In this document: positions 24,760 through 34,097 of the stretch, in pieces
Numbering within the stretch: the stretch's first letter is position 1
Layout: each line of letters begins with the position of its first letter
DNA from: Empedobacter brevis_A
GTDB taxonomy: Bacteria; Bacteroidota; Bacteroidia; Flavobacteriales; Weeksellaceae
Length of the DNA: 64,000 nucleotides
Direction of reading: 5' to 3'
Assembly: GCF_965118635.1 (NCBI RefSeq)
Contig: NZ_CBCPHV010000008.1
Span: forward strand, 1-64,000
Translations under genes and position numbers: made by a program
The notes under the pieces: generated by a model
Told to the model about the DNA's origin: nothing
Database searches by the model: none
What the model saw: the letters and a program-made list of their open reading frames with translations, nothing else

Positions 24760-27700
24760 ATGAAACAGCTCCTGTTTTTATTATTAATTTTAACCAATTC
24801 GATGCTTATGGCTCAATCCCCAACGATTGATCAAAAGTGGAACGAAATTGACCAACAAATGCAAAATGGTCAATTCAAATCAGTCCAACCAAAGATTGAC
24901 AAACTAAAAGCTCTATCAAAAAAGCAAAATAATCAACAAAGTTATCTTAAAGCTTTGTTTTATGAAGCAAAAATAAAAGTGGCAACTTCTGATGAAAAAG
25001 ATGATGTCAACTTCGTTTTTGATTTGTTTAAAAAAGAATTAGACGGAAAATCAAAGGTAGAAAATGCAATCGTTAGTTCGTATTTAGCCGAATTATATCA
25101 ATTGTATTTTCAAGAAAATCGTTGGAAAATACAAAATCGTACAAATGTCGAAAATCAAGCAACAAATGATGTAAGATTTTGGACAGAAGAAACATTTAAT
25201 AAAACGATAAACGATTATTTTTCGAAATCAATTCAACCAAAAAATGAATTAATTGCAACAAAGTCTCAAGATTATAAAATGATTTTGAATTTTGTTAATG
25301 ATAAGAAAAGTGAGCAACAACAACTTGATTTAATGCCTTCGTTATATGATGTTTTGGCTAAAAAATATATCAATTATTTGAATCAGAATGATGATAAAAA
25401 TAAAGTAAATCAATTATTTACTGATTTAATTCAAGTTAATTCTCAGAAAAATAACGAAAATGCAATTTTGTACAATGAATTGTCTTTATTAGATAATAAG
25501 CGAAATTCAATATCAATTGAAGATTATATTAAACAAAAAGAAACATTAGCAACAAAATATCCAAAAGCCTGGTATTCATCTTATATTTATGCAACTTTAG
25601 CAATTGATTATTATAACTTGAAAGATGACAAATTAGCGAATATTAATAAGATTTTTGATATACAAACAAAAGTTGCAAAGCTTTATCCAAATTCAGATGA
25701 ATTAGTAAATCTAAACAATCTAGTTTCGAAGATAAAAGCACAAGAATTAAGTGTAGAAGCAGAGAAATATATCAGCGAAAATCAGAATACGCCAATTCAA
25801 TTAACACATAAAAATTTAAACAAAGTTTTTGTAAAGGTTTTTGCTTATAACGTAGGTTTTGATAAACAAAATAAAATACAAACGCTAAATGTTTACAATG
25901 AAAATCGAATTCCAGAAGCGCAAAATTTTCTGAATAGTTTACAAGTTGTCGATCAATATACGATTGATGTAAAATCTTTTGAGGATTATCAAAATCATTC
26001 GACAATTGTTAAATTAAATCCATTGAAATCTGGTCGATACATTGTTTTATTTTCAACTAATCCAGAGTTCGAAATCAATGCAAAAGAGGATATTAATTAT
26101 TTGAATATAATGGTTTCTAAATATGCGATAAACTCACTAAACGGAAAGGTTTCGGTTGTGAATAGAGAAACAGGAAAGCCAGAAAGTAAGGTTATGGTAG
26201 AGTTTTCCAATTTAGCAGATTATGATAAAAAGGAAACAAAAACTTTAACATCGGATAAAGATGGAATCATTATTTTTCCTTCAAGCTGGAATAATTTTCA
26301 ATATCGAATAAAAGACGAAAATACGATTTATTCAACTTATTATTACAATTATAATCGTAACCATGAAAATGATGATTTTTTTGTTAAGATTTTTACAGAT
26401 CGTGCGATTTATCGTCCTGGGCAAACTGTTTATTTCAAAACAATTTATTATTTATCAGAAGGTAAAACGAGAAAAGTTATCCCAAATTCTAAACTAACAT
26501 TTATATTGAATGATGTAAATGGAAAAGAGGTTTCTAAAATCGATTTGACTACGAATGAATTTGGTTCTGCAAACGGAAGTTTTGTTTTACCAAATTCTGG
26601 TTTAACAGGAGATTTTAGAATTTATGTAGAAAATGATGATGTTGAAGACCTTGGTTCACATTCTTTCAAAGTAGAAGAATATAAACGTCCAAAATTTAAA
26701 GTAGAAATTGAGAAAAATAAAGGTGTTTACAGCTTAAATGATAAGGTAAAAGTAGAAGGAAAAGCAATTGCTTTTTCGGGCGCTAATATCGATAATGCAA
26801 AAGTTAAGTACCGTGTTTATCGTCAAGAAATTTTTACGTTTTGGCCTTGGTATCGCTCAATTCCAACTGATCGTGGCGAGCGAGAAGAAATTACATTTGG
26901 CGAAACAACAACGAATTCAGAAGGGAAATTTAACTTCAAATTTGTAGCAAAACCAGCTTCAGAGAAAAAGAACGATGAAATAAGAACATACAATTATTTT
27001 ATCGAAGTTAATGCAACGGATATCAATGGAGAAACACAGTCAGAATCGTCTTCGGTAAAAGTTGGAGATACAAGAATGACATTGAATATTGCTATTCCAG
27101 AGAAAACAAAAGCAGCTGATCTGAAAACATTCAAAGTTGAAGTAAAGAACTTGAATGACGAAAAATTAGATGGAAAAGGACATATAGAAATTTATTCTTT
27201 AAATGCACCAAAAGAAATTGTTCGTTCTCAAAAATTTACAACAGATTACAATTTTTATTCGAAAGAAGAATTCAAAAAAATCTTTCCAAATGAACCTTAT
27301 GGCGATGAAATGAATCCGAAAACATGGACAATTAATCAAAAAGTTTTCGAAAGTGATTTTGATACAAAAATTTCAGAAGAAATAAATTTCAATCAAGCAT
27401 CAAATTTAGAAGAAGGTTATTATGTAATCAAAGGTTTTGTACTAGATGGAGCGCAAAAAGTTGAAGTAGATAAATTGGTTTACATTTCGAATGAAAAGAA
27501 AGCAAATGAAATTAAAACACTTTTAGCAGTTTCACAAAATCAATCAACTTTTCAGCCGAAAGATGTTGCAAAAATTGACTTTAAATCTAGTTCTAAAAAT
27601 ACATTTGTGTATTATGAAGTAGAAGCTAATCAAACAATTATAGAGAAAGGTTTCTTAGATTTAAGTAAAAAATCTGTAGTAGAAATTCCAATCAAAGAAG

Positions 27701-30700
27701 AATATCGTGGCGGAATTTATGTGAATTATGCGATGACGAAATTCAATGATGTACAAACAGGAAGTCTTAGTTTGGCTGTTCCGTTTACAAATAAACAATT
27801 GAAAGTTACGGCTGAAGTTTTACGTGATAAATTAACACCAGGAGCAAAAGAAAAATGGCAATTAAAGATTGAAGGACCTAACAAAGACAAAGTTTCGGCT
27901 GAGGTTTTAGCAAGTATGTACGATGCTTCTTTGGATCAATTTGCGTCAAATTCTTTAGATTTTAATGCTTATAATTTCACAAATTCAAGAAAAAATAATC
28001 CTTTTGATCTTCGTCAATTTTATTCTACAAATCAATCTCGAGTTATTTATTATCGTACAAATTATGATTTTTATGCAAGAGGATATGCAGGATTAGATCT
28101 TAATTTATTTGATTTTGGATTTAACCAATATCGCATGAATCGTAGAATGATGAAATCTGTTGCTGCACCAACTTCTACAAATGATAAAGCGAATTTAGAA
28201 GATGTTGAGATGGAATCTGCTATTTCTAGTTCAACAATTAATTTAACAGTTCGCGGAGTTTCGTCTTCTGATAATCCAAATGCACTTTATGTTGTAGATG
28301 GAGTTGTGTATGATAAAGAACCAAATCTTAATCCTGATGATATTCAATCAATGAATGTGTTAAAAGGAGGAGAAGCAACTGCTATTTATGGTGCAATTGG
28401 AGCAAATGGAGTAGTGGTAATTACTACGAAAAAAGGAGCAAACGCAGCTTTAGATAATGTAAAAGCGCGTACAAATCTAAACGAAACAGCATTCTTTTAT
28501 CCAAATCTAAGAACAGATGCAAACGGAAATGTAATTATAGAATTTACAACGCCAGAAAGTTTAACAGAGTGGAAATTTATGGCGATTGCACATACGCCAG
28601 ACCTAAAAACAGGTTATTTAGAACAAAATGTTCGTACCCAAAAAGACTTGATGGTTGTACCAAATATGCCACGTTTCTTGCGCGAAGGCGATCAAATTTC
28701 GGTTTCATCTAAGATTAATAATTTATCAGATAAGGTATTAAATGGTTCTGCGAAATTGATGTTGTTCGATGCGTTTACCAATCAACCAATTGATGAGAAA
28801 TTCAAGTTGACTAATGCAGTTCAGAACTTCTCTGTTGCAAAAGGAAATTCAGATCAAGTAACGTGGACAATCAATGTTCCGAAAAATGTAGAAGCAGTTG
28901 TTTATCGTGTGGTAGCAACGGCTGGAGATTTTTCTGATGGTGAAGAATCGGCTTTACCAATTTTGACAAATCGCATGATGGTGACAGAAACATTACCGAT
29001 TTATGTAAAAGAAGGTCAAAAGAAAACATTCCAATTCGATCATTTGATCAACAATAAATCGACTTCATTGGATAATTTCAAATTAACGTTTGAGATGACA
29101 ACCAATCCAATTTGGTATGCGATTTTCTCGTTGCCTTATTTGCGCGAATATCCTTACGAATGTGCAGAACAAGTGTTCTCTCGTTTATATGGAAATATGA
29201 TTTCGGAAAAAGTGATTAATTCGAATCCAAAAATTAAAGCTGTTTTTGATGATTGGAACAAAAATGGAGAATTAAAATCGAAATTACAATTGAACCAAGA
29301 GTTAAAAAATATCATTTTAGAAGAAACACCTTGGTTGAAAAATGCGGAAAGCGAAGAAGAGCAAATGAAACAAATTGCCGTTTTATTCCAATTGAATCAA
29401 ATGCAAATGGAAATGAAATCAGCTTTCCAAAAATTATCAGATAAACAATTATCAACTGGTGGTTTTGGTTGGTTTGATGGCGGTCGCGCAAACGAATATA
29501 TTACAACACACATCGTTTCTGGTTTCGGAAACATGAAAAAAATGAATGTTAATTTCAAAGCATTCGATATTGATGTAAATCCATTAATCAAGAAAGCAAT
29601 TCAGTTTGTTGATGATGAGAATCTAAAACGTTTCAATGAATTCAAAAAAGATCAAAAATCTTTCAAAGATGTCATGTATTCAGATGGTTTACATTACTTA
29701 TACGCACGTTCTTTCTTCTTGGACGACTATCCAATGTCAAAAGAATTGGAAGAAATGAGAACAGCAATGTTAAAGAATTTGAATGTTTCTAAACTGGATT
29801 TGTCGTTGCAACAAAAAGCAATGGCTGCCATTGTAATGAATCGTTTCGGAATGCAATCTGCTGCAAAAATTGTCGTGAATTCAATCAAAGAAAAAGCAGT
29901 AGAATCGGACGAAATGGGAATGTATTGGAAAGAAAATCAACCGGGTTGGTTTTGGTATCAAGCACCTGTAGAAACACAATCGTTGTTGATAGAAGCATTT
30001 GCTGAGGTTTCGAATGACGAAAAATCGATAGAAGAAATGAAAGTTTGGTTATTGAAAAATCGTCAAACAAATCAATGGAATTCAACAAAAGCAACAACAA
30101 AAGCAGTTTATGCATTAATGAATTTCGGGAAATCTTGGATTGATGCAGAAAAAGGAATTGAAGTGAAAATTGGTAATCAAAATTTTGATTTAGATAAGAA
30201 TACTCAAGCTGGTTCTGGTTATGTAAAAACTTCTTGGAATAGAGAAGAAATAAAACCAGAAATGGGAAAAGTAGAGGTTTCTAAAACTTCTCCTGGTGTT
30301 GCTTGGGGAGCAATGTATTGGCAATATTTCGAAGATTTAGATAAGATAAAATCTGCTGAAACAGGAATCAAGTTCAACAAGAAATTATTCGTAAAATCGA
30401 ATTCTGCAAATGGTCCAATTCTAAAAGAAATTACAACTTCAACACCAATAAAAGTAGGTGATATTGTAACGGTTCGTTTAGAAATTTCGGTTGATCGTAA
30501 CATGCAATTTGTCCATATAAAAGATATGCGCGCAAGTGGTTTCGAGCCTGTGAATGTACTTTCTGGTTACAAATGGAAAGGAGAATTTGGGTATTACGAA
30601 AGTACACGCGATGCAGCGACAAATTTCTTTGCCGATTTCATGAGAAAAGGAACATATGTTTTTGAATATGATTTGAAAGCGAATAATGCAGGGAATTTCT

Positions 30701-30783
30701 CGAACGGAATTACATCGATGCAAAATATGTATGCACCAGAATTGAGTGCGCAAAGCGAAGGAATTCGTGTTGAGATTAAATAA
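24760..30783 (+). CDS. Alpha-2-macroglobulin family protein with embedded TonB-plug-like segment
   Basis: This is a very large secreted envelope protein (2007 residues) with signal peptide 'MKQLLFLLLILTNSMLMAQ'. An N-terminal helical region (about 25-330) leads into macroglobulin domains; 'FTDRAIYRPGQTVYFKTIYY' marks the MG2 domain at about 545. The thioester motif CAEQ is intact (Cys1468 to Gln1471 in 'YPYECAEQVFSRLYGN'), followed by the alpha-alpha toroid and a C-terminal receptor-like domain. Bacterial members trap attacking proteases. Unusually, residues about 1157-1230 read like a SusC-type plug: 'ALYVVDGVVYDKEP', then 'IQSMNVLKGGEATAIYGAIG' and 'GVVVITTKKG'. No PbpC gene is adjacent. 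It is monocistronic. Confidence 0.93.
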   Translation: MKQLLFLLLILTNSMLMAQSPTIDQKWNEIDQQMQNGQFKSVQPKIDKLKALSKKQNNQQSYLKALFYEAKIKVATSDEKDDVNFVFDLFKKELDGKSKVENAIVSSYLAELYQLYFQENRWKIQNRTNVENQATNDVRFWTEETFNKTINDYFSKSIQPKNELIATKSQDYKMILNFVNDKKSEQQQLDLMPSLYDVLAKKYINYLNQNDDKNKVNQLFTDLIQVNSQKNNENAILYNELSLLDNKRNSISIEDYIKQKETLATKYPKAWYSSYIYATLAIDYYNLKDDKLANINKIFDIQTKVAKLYPNSDELVNLNNLVSKIKAQELSVEAEKYISENQNTPIQLTHKNLNKVFVKVFAYNVGFDKQNKIQTLNVYNENRIPEAQNFLNSLQVVDQYTIDVKSFEDYQNHSTIVKLNPLKSGRYIVLFSTNPEFEINAKEDINYLNIMVSKYAINSLNGKVSVVNRETGKPESKVMVEFSNLADYDKKETKTLTSDKDGIIIFPSSWNNFQYRIKDENTIYSTYYYNYNRNHENDDFFVKIFTDRAIYRPGQTVYFKTIYYLSEGKTRKVIPNSKLTFILNDVNGKEVSKIDLTTNEFGSANGSFVLPNSGLTGDFRIYVENDDVEDLGSHSFKVEEYKRPKFKVEIEKNKGVYSLNDKVKVEGKAIAFSGANIDNAKVKYRVYRQEIFTFWPWYRSIPTDRGEREEITFGETTTNSEGKFNFKFVAKPASEKKNDEIRTYNYFIEVNATDINGETQSESSSVKVGDTRMTLNIAIPEKTKAADLKTFKVEVKNLNDEKLDGKGHIEIYSLNAPKEIVRSQKFTTDYNFYSKEEFKKIFPNEPYGDEMNPKTWTINQKVFESDFDTKISEEINFNQASNLEEGYYVIKGFVLDGAQKVEVDKLVYISNEKKANEIKTLLAVSQNQSTFQPKDVAKIDFKSSSKNTFVYYEVEANQTIIEKGFLDLSKKSVVEIPIKEEYRGGIYVNYAMTKFNDVQTGSLSLAVPFTNKQLKVTAEVLRDKLTPGAKEKWQLKIEGPNKDKVSAEVLASMYDASLDQFASNSLDFNAYNFTNSRKNNPFDLRQFYSTNQSRVIYYRTNYDFYARGYAGLDLNLFDFGFNQYRMNRRMMKSVAAPTSTNDKANLEDVEMESAISSSTINLTVRGVSSSDNPNALYVVDGVVYDKEPNLNPDDIQSMNVLKGGEATAIYGAIGANGVVVITTKKGANAALDNVKARTNLNETAFFYPNLRTDANGNVIIEFTTPESLTEWKFMAIAHTPDLKTGYLEQNVRTQKDLMVVPNMPRFLREGDQISVSSKINNLSDKVLNGSAKLMLFDAFTNQPIDEKFKLTNAVQNFSVAKGNSDQVTWTINVPKNVEAVVYRVVATAGDFSDGEESALPILTNRMMVTETLPIYVKEGQKKTFQFDHLINNKSTSLDNFKLTFEMTTNPIWYAIFSLPYLREYPYECAEQVFSRLYGNMISEKVINSNPKIKAVFDDWNKNGELKSKLQLNQELKNIILEETPWLKNAESEEEQMKQIAVLFQLNQMQMEMKSAFQKLSDKQLSTGGFGWFDGGRANEYITTHIVSGFGNMKKMNVNFKAFDIDVNPLIKKAIQFVDDENLKRFNEFKKDQKSFKDVMYSDGLHYLYARSFFLDDYPMSKELEEMRTAMLKNLNVSKLDLSLQQKAMAAIVMNRFGMQSAAKIVVNSIKEKAVESDEMGMYWKENQPGWFWYQAPVETQSLLIEAFAEVSNDEKSIEEMKVWLLKNRQTNQWNSTKATTKAVYALMNFGKSWIDAEKGIEVKIGNQNFDLDKNTQAGSGYVKTSWNREEIKPEMGKVEVSKTSPGVAWGAMYWQYFEDLDKIKSAETGIKFNKKLFVKSNSANGPILKEITTSTPIKVGDIVTVRLEISVDRNMQFVHIKDMRASGFEPVNVLSGYKWKGEFGYYESTRDAATNFFADFMRKGTYVFEYDLKANNAGNFSNGITSMQNMYAPELSAQSEGIRVEIK

Positions 30784-30803
30784 TCAATTCAAACAATAAA
30801 TAT

Positions 30804-30836
30804 AAAATGGGCTGAGAGTTTTCTTAGCCCATTTTT
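30804..30836 (+). terminator. Terminator of the alpha-2-macroglobulin gene
   Basis: A stem of about 12 bp with one G-U pair, followed by TTTTT, 20 bases after the stop codon. Confidence 0.8.
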
Positions 30837-30845
30837 AATTATACA

Positions 30846-31179
30846 GAGATTATAAATAGGTCTAGTTGTAATAAAATCTTTTTGGCGGAGATTATAAATA
30901 GGTCTAGTTGTAATGAAATCTTTTTGACGGAGATTAGAAATAGGTCTAGTTGTAATGAAATCTTTTTGATGGAGATTAGAAACAGGTCTAGTTGTAATGA
31001 AATCTTTTTGACGGAGATTAGAAATAGGTCTAGTTGTAATGAAATCTTTTTGATGGAGATTAGAAACAGGTCTAGTTGTAATGAAATCTTTTTGATGGAG
31101 ATTAGAAACAGGTCTAGTTGTAATGAAATCTTTTTGGCGAAGATTAGAAATAGGAGTAGTTATAATGAAATTCTATCTA
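30846..31179. repeat. 42-bp tandem repeat, seven full units and a decayed eighth
   Basis: Units begin at 30846, 30888, 30930, 30972, 31014, 31056 and 31098, each 42 bp without spacers; an eighth copy (31140 to about 31179) has several changes. Units differ at only a few positions, chiefly t/g in the seventh base or so, c/t in 'aaa(c/t)agg', and the last three bases. Because 42 is a multiple of three and one frame lacks stops, a 14-residue peptide repeat (EIRNRSSCNEIFLM-like) reads through, but there is no credible start or signal, and the minus strand is also open in one phase. It fills the gap between the alpha-2-macroglobulin terminator and the serine hydrolase gene. Confidence 0.95.
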
Positions 31180-31237
31180 AATTTTTTTTCAAATAATTTA
31201 TAGTGATTTTATTTATCTTTAAATCAAATAACACTAT

Positions 31238-32353
31238 ATGAAGAAAACATTTCTACTCAATATTATATTAATTCCTTTTATTGGAGTTGCACAATTGCAA
31301 ACTATTTTTCAATCTAAAATAGATTCTATTTATGAGAAAAATAAAGATGCAATCGGAATTATTGTTCATGTAGAAGCTCCAAAAAATAATATTTCGTGGA
31401 GTTATGCGAAAGGGGTTTCGGATACAAGAACGAATGAAATTTTAAATCATCAACAACCGGTTTTAATCGCAAGTAATACGAAACCTTATGTAGCAGCTAC
31501 AATTTTGAGATTAGTAGAAAAAGGTCAAGTTACAATCAATCAACCAATCAAGAATCTGTTGTCAAAGAAAACAAGAAAAACTTTAGAAAGAGCTGGTTAT
31601 GATTTGAATGTAATTACAGTAAAACACTTATTGTCGCATACTTCTGGTATTCAGGATTATGTCGATGAAGACTATTTTGAGCTTGTTAACCAACGTCCGA
31701 AATATAAATGGACAAAGGAGGAACAAATCAATCGAGCAATGAAAATTGGAACTCTTCAAAAAGTTGGAGAAAAGTTCAGTTATGGTGATATTAATTATTT
31801 GCTTTTAGCAGAAATTATTGAGCAAGAATCACATCAACCTTTTTATCTTGCAATGCGAGATTTATTAAAATATAAAGAATTAGATTTAACTAAAACATGG
31901 TTCATCGATTTAGAAAAGTATCCACAACAAACACTTCCACTTACACATCAATATGCAGATAAATACAATTGGGATTCTTATGATTTGAATCCTTCATGGG
32001 ATTTATATGGCGGTGGCGGAATTGCTTCTACAGCGAAGGAATCAGCTTTGTTTTTTCAATATTTATTTAATGGTAAAATTATTCAGGATAAACAAATTTT
32101 GGATTTGATGTCTACCTATGTTTTACCTTCGGATCAATCTAAATATTGTTTAGGAATTTATCATTTTGAGATGGGATTTAATGCTTATTATCACGGAGGT
32201 TGGTGGGGAACAGATGTGATTTATTCGCCAGAATCTGATGCAACGGTTACTGTTTTTATTTTACAAAAAGGGCTTCAACATATTATCAATCCATTTATAG
32301 GGAAGGAATTTCAAAAGTTGTTAATAAAGAATGCTCAAAAAAAGCCTCGTTAG
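31238..32353 (+). CDS. Secreted serine hydrolase, beta-lactamase class C / penicillin-binding fold
   Basis: Residues 1-18 form a signal peptide ('LLNIILIPFIGVAQ'), so the enzyme is periplasmic or exported. The 371-residue protein has the SxxK nucleophile motif in 'IASNTKPYVAA' (about 84-94), 'VKHLLSHTSGIQDYVD' as a strong family mark, a YxN-like second motif read here as 'FSYGDINYLLL' (Asp in place of Asn), and 'YYHGGWWGTD' as the third motif. Members include esterases, D-aminopeptidases and AmpC enzymes; a true beta-lactamase activity is not implied. It stands alone between the repeat array and prfC. Confidence 0.9.
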   Translation: MKKTFLLNIILIPFIGVAQLQTIFQSKIDSIYEKNKDAIGIIVHVEAPKNNISWSYAKGVSDTRTNEILNHQQPVLIASNTKPYVAATILRLVEKGQVTINQPIKNLLSKKTRKTLERAGYDLNVITVKHLLSHTSGIQDYVDEDYFELVNQRPKYKWTKEEQINRAMKIGTLQKVGEKFSYGDINYLLLAEIIEQESHQPFYLAMRDLLKYKELDLTKTWFIDLEKYPQQTLPLTHQYADKYNWDSYDLNPSWDLYGGGGIASTAKESALFFQYLFNGKIIQDKQILDLMSTYVLPSDQSKYCLGIYHFEMGFNAYYHGGWWGTDVIYSPESDATVTVFILQKGLQHIINPFIGKEFQKLLIKNAQKKPR

Positions 32354-32372
32354 AATTATAACGAGGCTTTTT
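32338..32372. terminator. Shared terminator, serine hydrolase / prfC
   Basis: A stem of about 13 bp (32339-32351 with 32360-32372) flanked by A and T runs, functional in both directions. The hairpin overlaps the stop codon of the plus-strand gene. Confidence 0.85.
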
Positions 32373-32392
32373 GAATATTTTATATCTTGAAA

Positions 32393-33979
32393 TTAAAATT
32401 CACTTACAAAATGTAATTTTACTGAAGGGAATTTCTCTTGAGTCATTTGTATTGTAAACGCAGAATCGGCCAAGAATACTAATTGATTGAATTTATCTCT
32501 TGCCAAATAACGTTGTTTCACACGTTTGAACTCTTGAAATTCTTCTGACTTTTCATTTTCTACCTCAACCCAACAAGCTTTGTGTACAGCAAATGGTTCG
32601 TAAGTTGCTTTTGCACCATATTCGTGTTCCAAACGGTACTGGATAACCTCGTATTGTAGCGCACCAACTGTACCAATTACTTTACGATTATTCATTTCTA
32701 ATGTAAATAATTGCGCAACACCTTCGTCCATTAATTGATCAATACCTTTTTCCAATTGTTTTGCTTTCATTGGATCAGCATTGTTGATGTAACGGAAATG
32801 TTCTGGTGAGAAAGCAGGAATCCCTTTGAACGAGAATTTTTCACCTTCTGTTAAGGTATCACCAATTCTGAAATTTCCTGTATCGTGCAATCCAATAATA
32901 TCTCCTGCGAAAGACTCGTCTACAACTTCTTTTTTGTCGGCAAAGAAAGCATTTGGAGCGGCAAATTTCATGTTTTTGCCTTGGCGAACATGGAAATAGT
33001 TTTTGTTACGTTCAAATTTTCCAGAAACGATTTTGATAAATGCCAAACGATCTCGGTGTTTAGGATCCATATTCGCGTGAATTTTGAATACAAAACCAGA
33101 GAATTTATTTTCGTAAGGCTCAACAATTCTTAAATCTGTTTCTTTGGATTGTGGTGTAGGAGCAATGTCGACGAAAGCATCTAACAATTCGCGAACCCCA
33201 AAATTATTTAAAGCAGAACCGAAAAATACAGGTTGTAAATTTCCGTCCATATATTCTTGCATATCAAATTCTGGATAAACACCGTCAATTAAATCAATCT
33301 CATTACGAAGATTTTCAGCATATGTTTCTCCGATTAATGTATCAAATTCTGGGCTTGATAAATCTTCGACTTTTATTGTTTCAGAGATTTTTTGTTTGTT
33401 ATCCCCAGAAAAAATATTGATGTTCTTTTCCCAAATGTTGTAAATCCCTTTGAAAGTTGCACCAATACCAATTGGCCAAGAAAGTGGCGTAACGTGTAAG
33501 TCTAATTTTTGTTCTACTTCGTCCATCAAGTCGAATGCATCTTTTCCTTCGCGGTCCATTTTATTAATAAAAACCAACATCGGAATTTTGCGCATACGAC
33601 AAACTTCTACCAATTTGATTGTTTGTTCCTCAACCCCTTTTGCAACGTCGATTACTACAATAGCAGAATCTACAGCAGTTAAAGTACGGAAAGTGTCTTC
33701 AGCAAAATCCTTGTGACCAGGAGTATCTAAGATATTAATCTTTTTGCCTTTGTATTCAAAAGCCAAAACCGAAGTCGCAACAGAAATACCACGTTGACGT
33801 TCGATTTCCATAAAATCGGATGTTGCACCTTTTTTTATTTTGTTACTTTTTACAGCACCAGCTTCCTGTATTGCCCCCCCAAAAAGTAATAACTTCTCTG
33901 TTAAAGTTGTTTTACCAGCATCGGGATGGGCAATAATCCCAAAGGTTTTTCTTTTATTTATTTCTTGTTCTAAAGACAT
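32393..33979 (-). CDS. prfC: Peptide chain release factor 3
   Basis: RF3 is the translational GTPase that removes RF1 and RF2 from the ribosome after termination. G1 'AHPDAGKTTLTEKLL', G2 around 'RQRGISVATSV', G3 'DTPGHKDF' and G4 'NKMDRE' are intact. The C-terminal domains end in 'FPSVKLHFVSEF'. The ORF opens upstream at a TTG at 34003, but that codon lies in a TATCTTTG promoter box, so the ATG at 33979 is the start, giving 528 residues, the normal family length. Monocistronic, convergent with the serine hydrolase gene. Confidence 0.97.
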   Translation of the reverse strand: MSLEQEINKRKTFGIIAHPDAGKTTLTEKLLLFGGAIQEAGAVKSNKIKKGATSDFMEIERQRGISVATSVLAFEYKGKKINILDTPGHKDFAEDTFRTLTAVDSAIVVIDVAKGVEEQTIKLVEVCRMRKIPMLVFINKMDREGKDAFDLMDEVEQKLDLHVTPLSWPIGIGATFKGIYNIWEKNINIFSGDNKQKISETIKVEDLSSPEFDTLIGETYAENLRNEIDLIDGVYPEFDMQEYMDGNLQPVFFGSALNNFGVRELLDAFVDIAPTPQSKETDLRIVEPYENKFSGFVFKIHANMDPKHRDRLAFIKIVSGKFERNKNYFHVRQGKNMKFAAPNAFFADKKEVVDESFAGDIIGLHDTGNFRIGDTLTEGEKFSFKGIPAFSPEHFRYINNADPMKAKQLEKGIDQLMDEGVAQLFTLEMNNRKVIGTVGALQYEVIQYRLEHEYGAKATYEPFAVHKACWVEVENEKSEEFQEFKRVKQRYLARDKFNQLVFLADSAFTIQMTQEKFPSVKLHFVSEF

Positions 33980-34000
33980 CTTAATCAAATTTTCAGGATG

Positions 34001-34008
34001 CAAAGATA
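34001..34008 (-). promoter_or_regulatory. prfC: Candidate -7 box for prfC
   Basis: TATCTTTG on the minus strand, 21 bases before the chosen ATG. It overlaps the alternative upstream TTG codon and so rules that start out. Confidence 0.5.
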
Positions 34009-34097
34009 GTTTATCTCAATAAAAATAGAAACATTATGCTTGATAGAATATTCTAAAGTAAATTCCGTTATTCTAAAATATAGTTGATGATAGAATT

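Noticed and set aside
30846..31179. CRISPR array
   Set aside because: The 42-bp units are directly joined and nearly identical over their whole length. There are no unique spacers and no cas genes in the window.
30882..31196. ORF of 104 residues made of 14-residue repeats
   Set aside because: It exists because the repeat unit is 42 bp with one stop-free frame. It starts at a TTG with no ribosome-binding site or signal peptide, and the opposite strand is also open.
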